Assembly (NCBI GenBank): GCA_905181875.1
Contig: CAJIZH010000001.1
Coordinates: 1 to 64,000 of the forward strand
Direction of reading: 5' to 3'
Source of the DNA: Flavobacteriales bacterium UBA6770
GTDB lineage: Bacteria; Bacteroidota; Bacteroidia; Flavobacteriales_G; Salibacteraceae
DNA: 64,000 nt
Position 1 is the first letter of the stretch, and every line of letters begins with the position of its first letter. The position numbers and the translations under genes were made by a program. Shown here piece by piece: positions 36,596 through 46,239 of this stretch. The notes under the pieces are model-generated. The model worked only from the letters and a program-made list of their open reading frames with translations. It made no database searches and was not told where the DNA came from.

Positions 36596-37597
36596 TTATT
36601 TAAAGAAAAATTCAGGCAAAGCCTTTCGTTCATCCTTCTTCAATACATTGATTATCCATTGCGCTTTTATGAATCCCCAACCGTAGCTGTAAAATTGTAT
36701 AAATGTTGCCAATACAGCCCCTAAAGCAATACCCAGGCTTTTGGTTTTTATTAGGCTATCCACAAAAAGTAATACCACGTATGCACTTGCTAGAAACCCG
36801 AAAAGGGGAAGACTTATTCCTCCAAAAAACAGGCAGGCAAAACCAAGGCTAAATACTGTAGGAAACCAGTAAGTGATTTTTGAAGTTCCAGGATGCCATT
36901 TATTTAGAATTACTCGAACAACTCCAAATTTATATACTTGTTTAGAAAACTTTTGCAAATCGATTCGACGTTTATGGTAGACAAAAGCGTCTTTTATCAG
37001 GGTAGTTTTAAAACCAGCATTCCAAATTCTAAAACTCAAATCAGGGTCTTCACCGGGATGAATTTTCCCATATCCGCCAACGGTTTCAAAAACTGTTTTA
37101 GCAATACCCATATTAAAACTCCTAGGTTGGAACTTCCCTAAAGCCTCATTTCCGCCTCTAATTCCGCCAGTTGTAAGAAATGACGTCATTACATAATTGA
37201 TTGATTTTTGGGTATTCGAAAAGGACTCGTGTGCAGCATCTGGTCCACCAAAACAATCCACATAATTTGCTGTTAATGCCTTACGAACATTAGCGATGTA
37301 ATTGGGTGGAATCAAACAGTCGGAATCAAAAATGATAAAATAATTTCCGGTTGCTTTTTCCATTCCGAAATTTCGGCTTGGTCCAGGGCCAGAATTGGCT
37401 TTGAAATGATAATCAATATTGATTTTATCATCGAATTTATCACAGACAGCTTTACAGGGAACACTTGATCCATCTTCTATGATCAAAACCTCAAAATCTT
37501 TGTCTGATTGTAGACTCAAACTTTCTAGGAGTTCTTGAACTTCATAGGGTCGATTATAAACCGGAACAATGAGTGAAAAAGAAAGTGTTTTGTTCAT
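36596..37597 (-). CDS. GT2 family glycosyltransferase with C-terminal membrane helices
   Basis: GT-A domain: LIVPVYNRPYEVQELLESL, VLIIEDGSSVPC, the metal motif FIIFDSDCLIPPNYI, and a second part with RSFNMGIAKTVFETVGGYGKIHPGEDPDLSFRIW carrying the ED catalytic-base motif. Three hydrophobic helices from about residue 240 anchor it in the membrane. It converges on the orphan T9SS fragment. A CAAATGTA (TACATTTG on the coding strand) -7 element lies at 37602-37609, immediately upstream of the ATG. Sugar and acceptor unknown; envelope polysaccharide synthesis is likely. Confidence 0.9.
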   Translation of the reverse strand: MNKTLSFSLIVPVYNRPYEVQELLESLSLQSDKDFEVLIIEDGSSVPCKAVCDKFDDKINIDYHFKANSGPGPSRNFGMEKATGNYFIIFDSDCLIPPNYIANVRKALTANYVDCFGGPDAAHESFSNTQKSINYVMTSFLTTGGIRGGNEALGKFQPRSFNMGIAKTVFETVGGYGKIHPGEDPDLSFRIWNAGFKTTLIKDAFVYHKRRIDLQKFSKQVYKFGVVRVILNKWHPGTSKITYWFPTVFSLGFACLFFGGISLPLFGFLASAYVVLLFVDSLIKTKSLGIALGAVLATFIQFYSYGWGFIKAQWIINVLKKDERKALPEFFFK

Positions 37598-37682
37598 GTT
37601 GCAAATGTATATTCAAATATTGTTTTTAAACGATATGAGATATGGATAGGTCTAGTACTTTTATCAAATCATTTTAAATGAA

Positions 37683-38924
37683 ATGAAAGCAGAAATAATA
37701 ACCATAGGAGATGAGATTTTAATCGGTCAAATTGTCGATACCAATTCGGCTTGGATGGCTAATATCCTCTTTGATCATGGAATAGAAGTAGCACAAATCA
37801 CTTCCATTACCGATGAGAAAAATCACATTGTAAATGCCCTTGAAGATGCTCAAACAAGAGCCGATTTAATATTGATTACCGGTGGACTTGGTCCAACTAA
37901 AGATGATATTACAAAGGCAACCTTGTGCGCATACTTTGACGATCAGTTAGAATTTCGTCAAGATGTTTTTAATCAAGTAAAGTCTTTGTTTGATTCTTAT
38001 GGAGTTGAAATGCCTGAAGTCAATCGACATCAAGCCGAAGTTCCAAGTAAGTGCATAACCCTTATGAACAAAAAGGGAACCGCACCTGGAATGTGGTTTC
38101 GACACAACGAAAAAGTAATTGTGTCCATGCCTGGCGTTCCTTATGAAATGAAATATTTAATGGAGCATGAAGTGCTTCCGAGAGTAAAAACTGAATTTGA
38201 TACCCCAGAGTTGGTTTACAAAACCGTACTGACTCAGGGAATAGGAGAGTCTTCCCTTATGGAAATTTTGGGTGGTTGGGAAAATACCGTGCTTGATGAT
38301 GATTTAAAACTAGCTTGGTTACCAGCTGCGGGCAAAGTGCGGTTGAGAGTAAGCGGTAAAGGAACTAGTCGCATTGCTATAGAAACTAAAATAGCTACCT
38401 ACATAGAACAATTACCTACTTTAATTCCAGCTCATTACGTTGGTTATGAAACCGATGCTTTGGAAGTGGAAATTGGTAATTTATTGAAGAAAAAGGAATG
38501 GACAGTTTCAACTGCCGAATCTTGTACTGGTGGAAATATTGCGCGCTTACTTACTTCTATTGCTGGTAGTTCGGCGTATTTTGAAGGAAGCGTAGTTTCT
38601 TATTCCAATAAAGTCAAAGAAACGATTTTGGGAGTGAGTTGGGAGAGCATAAAAAACCACGGAGCGGTTTCAAAACAGGTTGTTGAAGAAATGGTTTCAG
38701 GAGTCCGACACAAATTAGGTACCGATTGTGCAATAGCAACTTCTGGAATTGCGGGACCAGATGGCGGAATAGCTGACAAACCAGTAGGAACCATTTGGAT
38801 AGCAGCAGCGACACCTAACGGGGTTGTAAGCGAACGATTTCAGTTTGGAACGGATAGAGAAAAGAACATACTCAGATCCTCTCAAACTGCTCTACATTTA
38901 TTACAAAAAGAATTATTGAAATAG
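37683..38924 (+). CDS. cinA: CinA-family protein (nicotinamide mononucleotide deamidase / competence-damage-inducible)
   Basis: The N-terminal MoCF-like domain (IITIGDEILIGQIVDTNSAW, LITGGLGPTKDDITK, PGVPYEMKYLM) belongs to the COG1058 family with ADP-ribose pyrophosphatase activity in some members. The C-terminal CinA domain has STAESCTGGNIARLLTS (catalytic Ser/Lys region), FEGSVVSYSN, HGAVSKQVVEEM and TSGIAGPDGG-ADKPVGTIWIA, which in characterised homologues deamidates NMN. Full length at 413 residues. It precedes rpmB, as is common in Bacteroidota. Confidence 0.94.
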   Translation: MKAEIITIGDEILIGQIVDTNSAWMANILFDHGIEVAQITSITDEKNHIVNALEDAQTRADLILITGGLGPTKDDITKATLCAYFDDQLEFRQDVFNQVKSLFDSYGVEMPEVNRHQAEVPSKCITLMNKKGTAPGMWFRHNEKVIVSMPGVPYEMKYLMEHEVLPRVKTEFDTPELVYKTVLTQGIGESSLMEILGGWENTVLDDDLKLAWLPAAGKVRLRVSGKGTSRIAIETKIATYIEQLPTLIPAHYVGYETDALEVEIGNLLKKKEWTVSTAESCTGGNIARLLTSIAGSSAYFEGSVVSYSNKVKETILGVSWESIKNHGAVSKQVVEEMVSGVRHKLGTDCAIATSGIAGPDGGIADKPVGTIWIAAATPNGVVSERFQFGTDREKNILRSSQTALHLLQKELLK

Positions 38925-38981
38925 GCACTCATAAATTGAACAAAAGCAATATATTTGCAGCCTCAAAAAATCAGACGAAAA

Positions 38982-39221
38982 ATGGCTAATATCTGTCAGA
39001 TCACAGGAAAGAAAGCAATGACGGGAAACAACGTTTCTCACTCAATGAACAAGACTAAACGGAAATTCAAACCGAATTTGCAGGTCAAGAGATTTTATAT
39101 TCCTGAAGAGGATAGGTGGGTAACACTTAAGATTTCTGCATCTGGAATTCGCCACATCGATAAGTTGGGAATTTTTGTTGCAATCAAAAAAGCAAAGGAA
39201 AAAGGACATTACACTGTTTAA
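38982..39221 (+). CDS. rpmB: 50S ribosomal protein L28
   Basis: Large-subunit protein of 79 residues from the ATG at 38982: [21 protein letters not shown], then [42 protein letters not shown], all typical of L28. The start nine codons upstream adds non-conserved residues. A TATATTTG -7 element lies at 38950-38957. In many Bacteroidota rpmG (L33) and a DUF4295 gene follow directly; here a terminator and an unrelated lipoprotein gene follow instead. Confidence 0.95.
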   Translation: MANICQITGKKAMTGNNVSHSMNKTKRKFKPNLQVKRFYIPEEDRWVTLKISASGIRHIDKLGIFVAIKKAKEKGHYTV

Positions 39222-39245
39222 GTAGTAATAAGTTATAAAATATAG

Positions 39246-39279
39246 AACCTCAATTCGGCAACGTTTTGGGGTTTTTTTA
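39246..39279 (+). terminator. Terminator after rpmB
   Basis: AACCTCAA pairs with TTGGGGTT (one U-G) around TTCGGCAACGTT, followed by a T-run. About 25 bases after the L28 stop. Confidence 0.7.
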
Positions 39280-39316
39280 TACCCAGTTTTTGATATCTTG
39301 CACTTTTGATTATCAT

Positions 39317-40456
39317 ATGAAAATATTTCGATACACACTATTTCTGCTATCTCTAGCTGCTGTTTTTGGTTGTGCTAAGGATAAAGGTAGAAAGGAGTTT
39401 TCTGAATATTACTCCAATTCCAAAACGGGGAGTTTTGATGGGTCGAGACAACGCACATATCAAGTACTTTCAAAACCATTTGTAATAGACACTATTTATA
39501 GGTCGATGAAAGGGCCTATTGATCAACAGCTTTTTTATCTGGCAGATTCAGGCGACATTGTCTGGCTAACCGGTTATAAGGTGGAGATAATTAATGCGCA
39601 AGGAGTTGTGCTGGAAAATGCTTTTATGTGTCACAACAATTTGAATTTGGATAGCATACGCGTATTTCCATGGCAGCCTAAAAATTTCGACTATCAGAAT
39701 AGAGTTTTTACGCTTACGCAAGGCGTTACCGAATTGTCGCTTCCAGATGGATATGCAATTCCAATACCTGGGGAACAGGGCTTAAAAGCAATGTATCAAG
39801 CTTTAAATCACAACTATCCTGATATTGACACTACAGTTTTACACAAAGTTACTATTGAGTACTTTTTAGATTCTGAAATTGATTTTAAACTTAAACCGCT
39901 GTTCATGCAAACGCTTTGGATGGTAAAACAATACGAGGGACCAGTAGGTAATATGGGTGAAAAACCTGAAGAAAATTCGAAGTACTTAGAGTCAATGGAT
40001 AATGCAAATTACCACCAGGCTCAGCAGCCTTCTTGCGGTGTAGATATGCTGGCAAATAATTTAGCACTAAATGGTTTGGATATGTATTACGATATCTACG
40101 CCAGGAAATATACTGGTCATTGGAAAATACCTCCAGGAAAAGAGGATATAGAAATGAACGTTGATAAAATGTTGAATATCAGTAAAAAGCGCAAAGTGAT
40201 TATGGCAGTTGCTCATGTGCATCCTTTTTGTACAGAAATCGCATTAATGAATGAACAATCAAATGAAAAAGTAGTTCCACTCATTATGAAGCAGGCAAAT
40301 ACAGGCATAGGTTTAAATGAAATCCAAGTATTAATTCCAGAAAAAGAGATCTGGTTAGATCCAACTATACATTATTCGCTATCGTCTACTTATATCAACA
40401 ACAGTGAAGATACGCTATCGGCTATGTCGGTTATGTATTTGTATTTTGAAGAATAA
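39317..40456 (+). CDS. Lipoprotein with candidate copper-monooxygenase-like His motifs, unknown function
   Basis: From the ATG at 39317 the signal ends in the lipobox VFGC, so this is a lipoprotein of 379 residues. I do not firmly recognise the family. Motifs that stand out: ENAFMCHNNLN (His), GYAIPIPGEQGLKAMYQALNHNYP, KVTIEYFLDSEI followed by KPLF, GHWKIPPGKEDIEMNVDKML, VAHVHPFCTEIALM (H-x-H) and SAMSVMYLYF near the end. The order His, HxH, Met recalls peptidylglycine-alpha-hydroxylating/ascorbate-dependent copper monooxygenases and the bacterial GHW..KPG / HLHPF proteins related to plant SURNod19. This is inference from motif order only. Confidence 0.7.
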   Translation: MKIFRYTLFLLSLAAVFGCAKDKGRKEFSEYYSNSKTGSFDGSRQRTYQVLSKPFVIDTIYRSMKGPIDQQLFYLADSGDIVWLTGYKVEIINAQGVVLENAFMCHNNLNLDSIRVFPWQPKNFDYQNRVFTLTQGVTELSLPDGYAIPIPGEQGLKAMYQALNHNYPDIDTTVLHKVTIEYFLDSEIDFKLKPLFMQTLWMVKQYEGPVGNMGEKPEENSKYLESMDNANYHQAQQPSCGVDMLANNLALNGLDMYYDIYARKYTGHWKIPPGKEDIEMNVDKMLNISKKRKVIMAVAHVHPFCTEIALMNEQSNEKVVPLIMKQANTGIGLNEIQVLIPEKEIWLDPTIHYSLSSTYINNSEDTLSAMSVMYLYFEE

Positions 40457-40494
40457 ATCGAAACCTTCTCAGTATTTTTTTGTCTGGATTAACT

Positions 40495-41628
40495 ATGGAA
40501 AAATTGACTTTGTTTTGGCACCGACGCGACTTAAGGGCACATGATAATGCAGGATTGAATGCTGCACTAACGGCAAATTCAAATGTCCAGCCAATATTCA
40601 TTTTTGATTCCAGTATTCTCGATCGTTTGCCAAAGGAGGACAAGAGGGTAGATTTTATTCACGATGCATTAATCAAACTAGATAAGGCTTATCAAAAATT
40701 AGGGACTCGATTGTGGGTGTATTATGGAAATCCATTAGAAATATATCAGCAATTAACTCAAGAATATCCTGTCCAATCTTTATACACCAATAGAGATTAT
40801 GAGTCTTACGCAAAGGTGAGAGACAAAGGAATTTTTGAATTCTTGGAATCAAAAGGAATTCCGTTTATTGGGAAAAAAGATCATGTTCTTTTTGAGAAAA
40901 ATGAAGTTTTGAAGGCCGATAAAACTCCTTACACCGTATTTACACCATACAGTAAAATTTGGAAGAATCAATTAACTAACTTCCACCACAATGCCTATCC
41001 AATAGATAAGCATAAAAGTAATTTTCATAAAACCGATGCAGTAGTTTGGGATAGCGTTTATGACAATGGTTTTACATCGACCAACACTCCGTTCAATGCG
41101 CCTGATTTTAATAAATCAATCATTAAAAATTACAAAGAGAATAGAGACTTTCCTGCAAAGAATGGCACAACGCAATTAAGTGTTCACTTAAGGTTTGGCA
41201 CAGTTTCTATCCGAGAATGTGTTGCCAAGGCTCTGGAGATTCAAAGTGAAACATGGCTGAACGAATTGATATGGAGAGATTTTTACCAGACAATTTTATT
41301 TCATTTTCCACATGTAGAAGCTTCCTGTTTTCGGTCGAAATACGAAAAGGTGATGTGGGAGAAGAATGAAGAACATTTTGCAGCTTGGTGTAAAGGTAAA
41401 ACTGGCTATCCACTGGTCGATGCTGGAATGCGAGAGTTGAACGAAACTGGGTTTATGCATAACCGAGTTCGAATGGTTGTGGCTTCTTTTTTGACCAAAC
41501 ATTTATTGCTTGATTGGAGATGGGGCGAGGCTTACTTTGCTGAAAAATTATTGGACTTTGATTTGGCTTCTAATAACGGGGGGTGGCAATGGGTTGCAGG
41601 TCTGGGTAGATGCAGCGCCTTATTTTAG
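40495..41628 (+). pseudogene. Deoxyribodipyrimidine photolyase, main N-terminal part of a frameshifted gene
   Basis: Class I photolyase/cryptochrome: LTLFWHRRDLRAHDNAGL at the N-terminus, then a helical FAD domain with TTQLSVHLRFGTVSIRE, WLNELIWRDFYQTILFH, WCKGKTGYPLVDAGMRELNETGFMHNRVRM, LLLDWRWGEAYFAEKLLDFDLASNNGGWQWVAG. Exactly at the conserved WQWVAGSGVDAAPYFR motif the frame shifts: bases 41602-41605 (CTGG) stand where two codons are expected. VDAAPYFRVFNPT then reads in the next frame, until a second shift near 41645. It would repair UV dimers with light if intact. Start chosen at the ATG at 40495. Confidence 0.85.
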
Positions 41629-41792
41629 GGTGTTTAATCCAACGGCAGCAGTTAGAACGGTTTGATAAAAACTTGCTGTACGTAAAAAAATGGGTTCCTG
41701 AATTTGGAACAACAGAGTATCCTGAACCAATTGTTGAGCACAAGTTTGCTAGGCAAAGAGCGTTGGATAGATATAAGGAAGCCTTGAGTTAA
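41606..41792 (+). pseudogene. Photolyase C-terminal part, in two further frames
   Basis: 41606-41644 encodes VDAAPYFRVFNPT in the second frame. One extra base at 41645 moves the reading into the third frame, where QQLERFDKNLLYVKKWVPEF and EYPEPIVEHKFARQRALDRYKEALS complete a normal photolyase end at 41792. All residues expected of the family are present once two +1-type shifts are corrected, so the gene was intact very recently or the sequence has errors here. Confidence 0.8.
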
Positions 41793-42108
41793 AGTTTACT
41801 TTACATTCTGCCACAGATATGTTTTTTTAATAACGGTCATAAATGCCATGGCCATTCACCAGATAAGAAAATTCATTTGAGAGCTTCACTGTGATTCCAG
41901 TTCTCAAAGTGGTTCTAATACCACAAATTTTATGTGTTACTTCTGTTTGTTTTCGTTTTAGCTTAAAAATCAAGCTTGCAACTCTAGTCTAGTAGGGTAT
42001 CTCTTTGAGAACTCTGAGTATATTGATTTTTCTGATTTTCAGCAAAGAAAACGCTCAACTAGGCAATCAATTCAAGTTGTTGCATGCCAATGAGAATAAG
42101 TTTAGTTA
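41793..42108. other. Gene-free spacer between photolyase and RNA methyltransferase genes
   Basis: No gene supported. One short minus-strand frame (about 41827-41990, some 53 codons) is open but has no recognisable features. No clear terminator was found between the two convergent genes. Confidence 0.4.
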
Positions 42109-42585
42109 TCAATACAGCTCATAAATATTTAGTCTTCCTTCAAGAGGGCCATTCCATAGTGGAATTCTTCTTTTTGGTTTAAGACCTAAAGATTTAATTG
42201 CTGGTATATTAGCACTGAAAATTGCAGCAGTCCAACCTTTGTAATCGGATTTAAGTTTATCTCCAATTTCAGCATAAAATTGTTTTGCATCAGCAATTGT
42301 TATTCTTTTATCATAAGGTGGGTTCATAATTAATATTCCAGATTCAAATGGAGCAGGAGAATTAAAAAAGTCTCTTTCAAAAACCTCAATTTCTTTGTCC
42401 ATGTTTGCAGATGCTAAGTTCATTTTGGCATCCTCAATTGCCAATGGATGAGCATCTCCTCCGTTTATTGTTGCTCCGACTTTGTTTTCAGTTGAATCCT
42501 TCTTTACAGCTTTCCAGTTATCTGCATCAAAGTTTCTCCAATTCTCAAAGCAAAATTTTGGGACGGTATTTACCAGAAGGAACAT
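42109..42585 (-). pseudogene. RlmL-like RNA methyltransferase, C-terminal catalytic part (frameshifted)
   Basis: Second half of a class I SAM-dependent 23S rRNA (guanine-N2) methyltransferase of the RlmL/YcbY type. True homology begins at KFCFENWRNFDADNWK. It includes GGDAHPLAIEDAKMNL (ribose-binding acidic loop) and the catalytic ILIMNPPYDKRI (NPPY). The ending NGPLEGRLNIYELY is typical (GxIxxRLxxY). The frame is +1 relative to the first half; the shift lies in CCC-AAAA of the coding strand (plus-strand 42556-42562). Residues before KFCFENW in this frame are artificial. Confidence 0.82.
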
Positions 42586-43234
42586 TCTTGGAAAGTAAAT
42601 ATGCTTCAGTCAGCAGGGTTCCGCTGCCACACATACCGTCATATAAATTGGAATTACCATCCCAACCTGTCAATTGGATAATTCCTGATGCCAATACTTC
42701 ACTCAACGGAGCAATACCGCTTACGGTCTTATAACCTCTTTTGTGCAGGGAGTCTCCAGAGCTATCCAATGAGACAGTGCAGCGGTCTCCAGCAATTAAT
42801 AAATGAATTCTTACACCTGCAAATTTCAAATCTACATTAGGTCTTTCAGATCCGCTTTCAACAAATCGATCACAAATTGCATCTTTTAATAATTGAGCGG
42901 CATATATACTGTTCTTGAAATTTTCGTTTCTAACGATTGCGTCTATTGCGATAGATTTTTGAGGGAAAAACCATTTATCCCATTCTACCTTTTTCCCAAA
43001 ATCATATAAATCACTAGTTTCGTTTAATTCGAATGAAACCAAATTTATGAGCACTCTAAGTGCTGTCCTAACGACATAATTTGCCCGATAGATATCCTCC
43101 ATATTCCCTTCAAAAGCAACACCTCTTTTTCGGATTTCATGATTGGAACCAATTTTGTTTTGCTTCAGTTCATTTAACAGAACTTCTTCTAATCCCTGAT
43201 AAGTGGTAACATATATGTTCAAGTTTGATTTCAT
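42545..43234 (-). pseudogene. RlmL-like RNA methyltransferase, N-terminal THUMP part (frameshifted)
   Basis: First half of the same gene: NIYVTTYQGLEEVLLNELKQ N-terminal ferredoxin-like part, a THUMP RNA-binding domain at about residues 45-155, then VSLDSSGDSLHKRGYK, APLSEVLASGIIQLTGW and the SAM-binding LYDGMCGSGTLLTEAYLL. The frame ends 11 codons later at a shift in CCCAAAA. Corrected, the protein would be about 375 residues, normal for Bacteroidota. It would methylate 23S rRNA guanosine. The 23S target is known for E. coli RlmL and is inference here. Confidence 0.82.
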
Positions 43235-43417
43235 TCCTAGAGTTTTTGCAAATATGCCTTATAAAAAGCAAAGCAAATGGAACATTTTAAAATTGACTAA
43301 ACAAAACCTACTTTTTGGACTCATTAAATAGTATCCTGAAGTAATTTATTCTGAAATAATCAAAGAAATTTCAGTGAAAATTTATTTTAATTTTGAAAGT
43401 TCAAATTCTCATAATTA

Positions 43418-45931
43418 ATGACTCGAATATTTACCATATTATTTCTTTTTCTCGGATTTATTTCCGCGTTTGGTCAAATGGAAAACCTCCATATATCAGG
43501 CGATATGAAAGATGGTTTTGCAGATATGTCAAAGGCTTTTGTAATCGTATATGCAAATGGTCAAAAGCTAAAAAGAGCAGCTGCCGATGGTTCTGGGAAT
43601 TTCGAGTTTGATTTAGAATTTGGAAAGAATTACGAACTTCAATTTTTTAGACAGGGTTATGCGACTAAAAAAGTTGATATACTGCTCCAAAATGTTACTT
43701 CTGAAATGATTGGGTTGGGTTGTCGTGGTAGGGAAATTCAAGTAAGTATGATTCAGAAAGTTGACGGAATTGACTACTCTGTATTGGATAAGTCGGTTGG
43801 TCAAATTTTCTTTGACCCAGAGGTGGAATGTTTTGATTGGGATGCAGATTACACCTTGAGAGCAATGGAAGAAATTGAAAAGCTTGTTGATGAATTAGAA
43901 GAGAAGAAAGAGGCATATGCCGGGAATAAAGAGGCAGGAGATAAAGCTCTTTCGAAAGGTGATTTTGAAACAGCAAAGAAAAGCTATGAAGCAGCTCTAG
44001 CTGTAATGCCGAAGGATGAAGAGGTAAGGAAACAATTAGTAGAAGTTGCAAAGAAAAAAGAGGAAGCGAAGAATGCCGGAGCAGCTGCAAAAGCTGCCGA
44101 AGAAGAAAAAGCTATAGCTGAAGCTGAAAAAGCAAAAAAAGATGAGTTCGATAAAATAGTTGAAGCTGGAGATAAAGCGCTAAAGGCTGAAAACTTTGAT
44201 GAAGCTGCCAAACAATATAATGAAGCGTCTAAGTTGTTGCCAGACCAAACTTCTGTAAAGACAAAACTTCAGATTGTAGAAGAGACAAAGAAGAAACGTG
44301 TCGCTGCTGCTACTTTGGCGGAAGTGGAAAAAGTTGCCGCCGCGGAGGCCGAAAAAAAAGCGGAAGAGGATGCTGCAGTCTCTGCTGCTGCTGAAGAAGC
44401 AGAGAAAGCCGCATCTGAAGAAGCTGCTGAAAAAGCTAAAGTAGCTGAAAAGAAAGCAGAGGAAGCGGCCGCTGCAACCGCTGAAGCAGCAAAAGAGTCT
44501 GAGAAAAAAGCAGAAGCAGCAGCAGAAGTTGCTCAAGAGGCTGAAAAAGCTGCTGCCGAGGAAATTGAAAAGAAAGCAGAGGAAGCGGCCGCTGCAACCG
44601 CTGAAGCAGCAAAAGAGTCTGAGAAAAAAGCAGAAGCAGCAGCAGAAATTGCTCAAGAGGCTGAAAAAGCTGCTGCCGAGGAAATTGAAAAGAAAGCAGA
44701 GGAAGTGGCCGCTGCAACTGCTGAAGCAGCAAAAGAGTCTGAGAAAAAAGCAGAAGCAGCAGCAGAAGTTGCTCAAGAGGCTGAAAAAGCTGCTGCCGAG
44801 GAAGTTAAAAAGAAAGCAGAGGAAGATGCTGATGTACTTGCTGAAGCAGCAGAAGAGTCTGAGAAAAAAGCAGAAGCAGCGGCAGAAGTTGCTCAAGATG
44901 CTGAAAAAGCTGCTGCCGAGGAAGTTAAAAAGAAAGCAGAGGAAGATGCTGATTTACTTGCTGAAACAGCAGAAGAGTCTGAAAAAAAAGCTGAAGCAGA
45001 AGCGAAGGCATCTAAAGAGGAGGCCGAGAAATTAGCAGAAGAAGAGAAAGAGGCGTCTGAAGCTGCAGAAAAGGCAAAAAAAGAAGCTGCTAAAGAGTTA
45101 GTATCAAAGTCAAAAGAAATGCAAAAGGTAGCAGAAGAAGAGGCTGAAAAGAAGGATGAGGAGTTAGCTGCTTCTGATAAAGCTGCTAAAGAATCGAAAA
45201 AGCTGGTCACTGAAGAGTCAAAAAATAAAATTGAAGAAGAAGCTGAAGCTGAAAAAGCAGCTGAAAAAGTAATAGCTGAAAAAGAGAAAGAAGAAAAGAC
45301 TGCAGAAAAGGAAAAGAAGAATAATGCAGCAGTAAATGCTGCCAAGATAAAAGAAGAGACTAAGAAAGAAGAATTTAGAAGAGAATCGTCGAAAAAGGCT
45401 ATTCCTAAACCAGCAGTAAAGAAAGCGGCCGTAGATATACCTAAACCAAAGGCTGTTGGATCTGGAACAGCTGCTGCAATAGCTAAGCAAAAAAGTCATG
45501 ACGAGAAAAAGAAGGAATTATATGCAACTTCTAAAATGGTGACTAAACCAAAAGAGAAGCACGATGATATTCACGCTTTGTTAGATCAGGCTGCCGCAGC
45601 TCAAAATCCTACTACCACCAGTATTCACGAGCATCATGATTGGAATATGAGCCAGTCAGGAGTCCATGAAAAAATTGCAACAGAGTATCCGATTGGAGTG
45701 ACCGAGGAAGTTTACATGAAAGGCAACAAAGAAATTACAGAAAGAGTTGTGGTTAAGGACGGAACTGGAAGTATTTATTGGAAAGTAAAGCATTCATGGG
45801 GAGGCGTTTATTATTTTAAAAACGCGAACCTTTCTATTTCCCCTGTAGAGTTCGACATATTTACCAGAGTCAAAGATGAAGACGGTAACGTAATTGAGCC
45901 TTACCACATTAATCGAGTAAACGATCACTGA
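43418..45931 (+). CDS. Secreted protein with TPR-like repeats and a long Ala/Glu/Lys coiled coil
   Basis: The signal peptide ends near residue 20 (SAFGQ). Residues about 22-130 look like a CarboxypepD_reg/PEGA-like beta domain ([33 protein letters not shown]). Two TPR-like units follow at about 172-205 and 249-282, each starting AGDKAL. Residues 300-700 are an uninterrupted Ala/Glu/Lys heptad-like coiled coil, including exact 40-residue repeats at 348-528. A compact C-terminal domain (about 715-837) has [12 protein letters not shown] and [19 protein letters not shown]. Possibly a periplasm-spanning structural protein. Convergent with yidD, overlapping it by 7 bases. Confidence 0.82.
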   Translation: MTRIFTILFLFLGFISAFGQMENLHISGDMKDGFADMSKAFVIVYANGQKLKRAAADGSGNFEFDLEFGKNYELQFFRQGYATKKVDILLQNVTSEMIGLGCRGREIQVSMIQKVDGIDYSVLDKSVGQIFFDPEVECFDWDADYTLRAMEEIEKLVDELEEKKEAYAGNKEAGDKALSKGDFETAKKSYEAALAVMPKDEEVRKQLVEVAKKKEEAKNAGAAAKAAEEEKAIAEAEKAKKDEFDKIVEAGDKALKAENFDEAAKQYNEASKLLPDQTSVKTKLQIVEETKKKRVAAATLAEVEKVAAAEAEKKAEEDAAVSAAAEEAEKAASEEAAEKAKVAEKKAEEAAAATAEAAKESEKKAEAAAEVAQEAEKAAAEEIEKKAEEAAAATAEAAKESEKKAEAAAEIAQEAEKAAAEEIEKKAEEVAAATAEAAKESEKKAEAAAEVAQEAEKAAAEEVKKKAEEDADVLAEAAEESEKKAEAAAEVAQDAEKAAAEEVKKKAEEDADLLAETAEESEKKAEAEAKASKEEAEKLAEEEKEASEAAEKAKKEAAKELVSKSKEMQKVAEEEAEKKDEELAASDKAAKESKKLVTEESKNKIEEEAEAEKAAEKVIAEKEKEEKTAEKEKKNNAAVNAAKIKEETKKEEFRRESSKKAIPKPAVKKAAVDIPKPKAVGSGTAAAIAKQKSHDEKKKELYATSKMVTKPKEKHDDIHALLDQAAAAQNPTTTSIHEHHDWNMSQSGVHEKIATEYPIGVTEEVYMKGNKEITERVVVKDGTGSIYWKVKHSWGGVYYFKNANLSISPVEFDIFTRVKDEDGNVIEPYHINRVNDH
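44461..45000 (+). repeat. 120-bp tandem repeat inside the coiled-coil gene
   Basis: Units of exactly 120 bases start at 44461, 44581, 44701, 44821 and 44941 (the last one partial). The first two differ at a single base in 120; later units differ at a few more, mainly near the start of the unit. Each unit codes 40 residues of coiled coil ([20 protein letters not shown] and so on), so gain or loss of units keeps both reading frame and heptad phase nearly unchanged. Confidence 0.9.
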
Positions 45932-46167
45932 TCTTTTGGTGGAACAGTGTCGTGTCCGCTTGTCCCCCAGGGATGACATTTCGAAATCCTTTTTAGTCCT
46001 AACCAGAGTCCCTTAAACGGTCCGTGAACTTGTATTGCTTCAAAGGTGTAGCGACTACAAGTAGGCGAATGACGACAGTTCTGACCCAAAATCGGCGAAA
46101 TAGTCCATTGGTAGATTCTTATTAGAAGTAAGAAGGGAAACGCAATTATTTTATAAAGAATCTTCAT
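45925..46167 (-). CDS. yidD: YidD membrane-protein insertion efficiency factor
   Basis: Eighty-residue protein with an amphipathic N-terminal helix ([19 protein letters not shown]) and the YidD signature [20 protein letters not shown], then [20 protein letters not shown]. YidD assists YidC in membrane-protein insertion. It ends 7 bases inside the 3' end of the convergent coiled-coil gene. Usual partners (rnpA, yidC, rpmH) are not here; it follows dcd across an intergenic palindrome. Confidence 0.95.
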   Translation of the reverse strand: MKILYKIIAFPFLLLIRIYQWTISPILGQNCRHSPTCSRYTFEAIQVHGPFKGLWLGLKRISKCHPWGTSGHDTVPPKDQ

Positions 46168-46188
46168 TTATTGGTGTAAAAAGTACAA

Positions 46189-46232
46189 CGTATTACGTAA
46201 ATAGTTTTACGTGATACATTCTACGTAATACG
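46189..46232. repeat. Intergenic palindrome between dcd and yidD
   Basis: CGTATTACGTA (46189-46199) and TACGTAATACG (46222-46232) are perfect 11-base inverted copies. A third related copy, TTACGTGATAC, lies between them at about 46207-46217. It is placed downstream of dcd and upstream of yidD on the minus strand. Could be a dispersed repeat, an operator, or a transcript hairpin; there is no T-run. Confidence 0.55.
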
Positions 46233-46239
46233 ACAAAAG

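Noticed and set aside
41827-41990. Minus-strand short frame in the photolyase/RlmL spacer
   Set aside because: About 53 codons with no start and no recognisable protein features.
44461-45000. Regular repeat considered as CRISPR or minisatellite outside a gene
   Set aside because: Units are 120 bases without unique spacers, lie in frame inside a coding sequence, and no cas genes are near.
43613-45499. Many long open frames on both strands inside the coiled-coil gene (for example 44180-44896 minus, 44529-45035 plus)
   Set aside because: They are shadows of the Ala/Glu/Lys repeat; composition is extreme (Phe/Cys/Ser- or Lys/Gln-rich) and the +1 frame alone has a signal peptide and domains.
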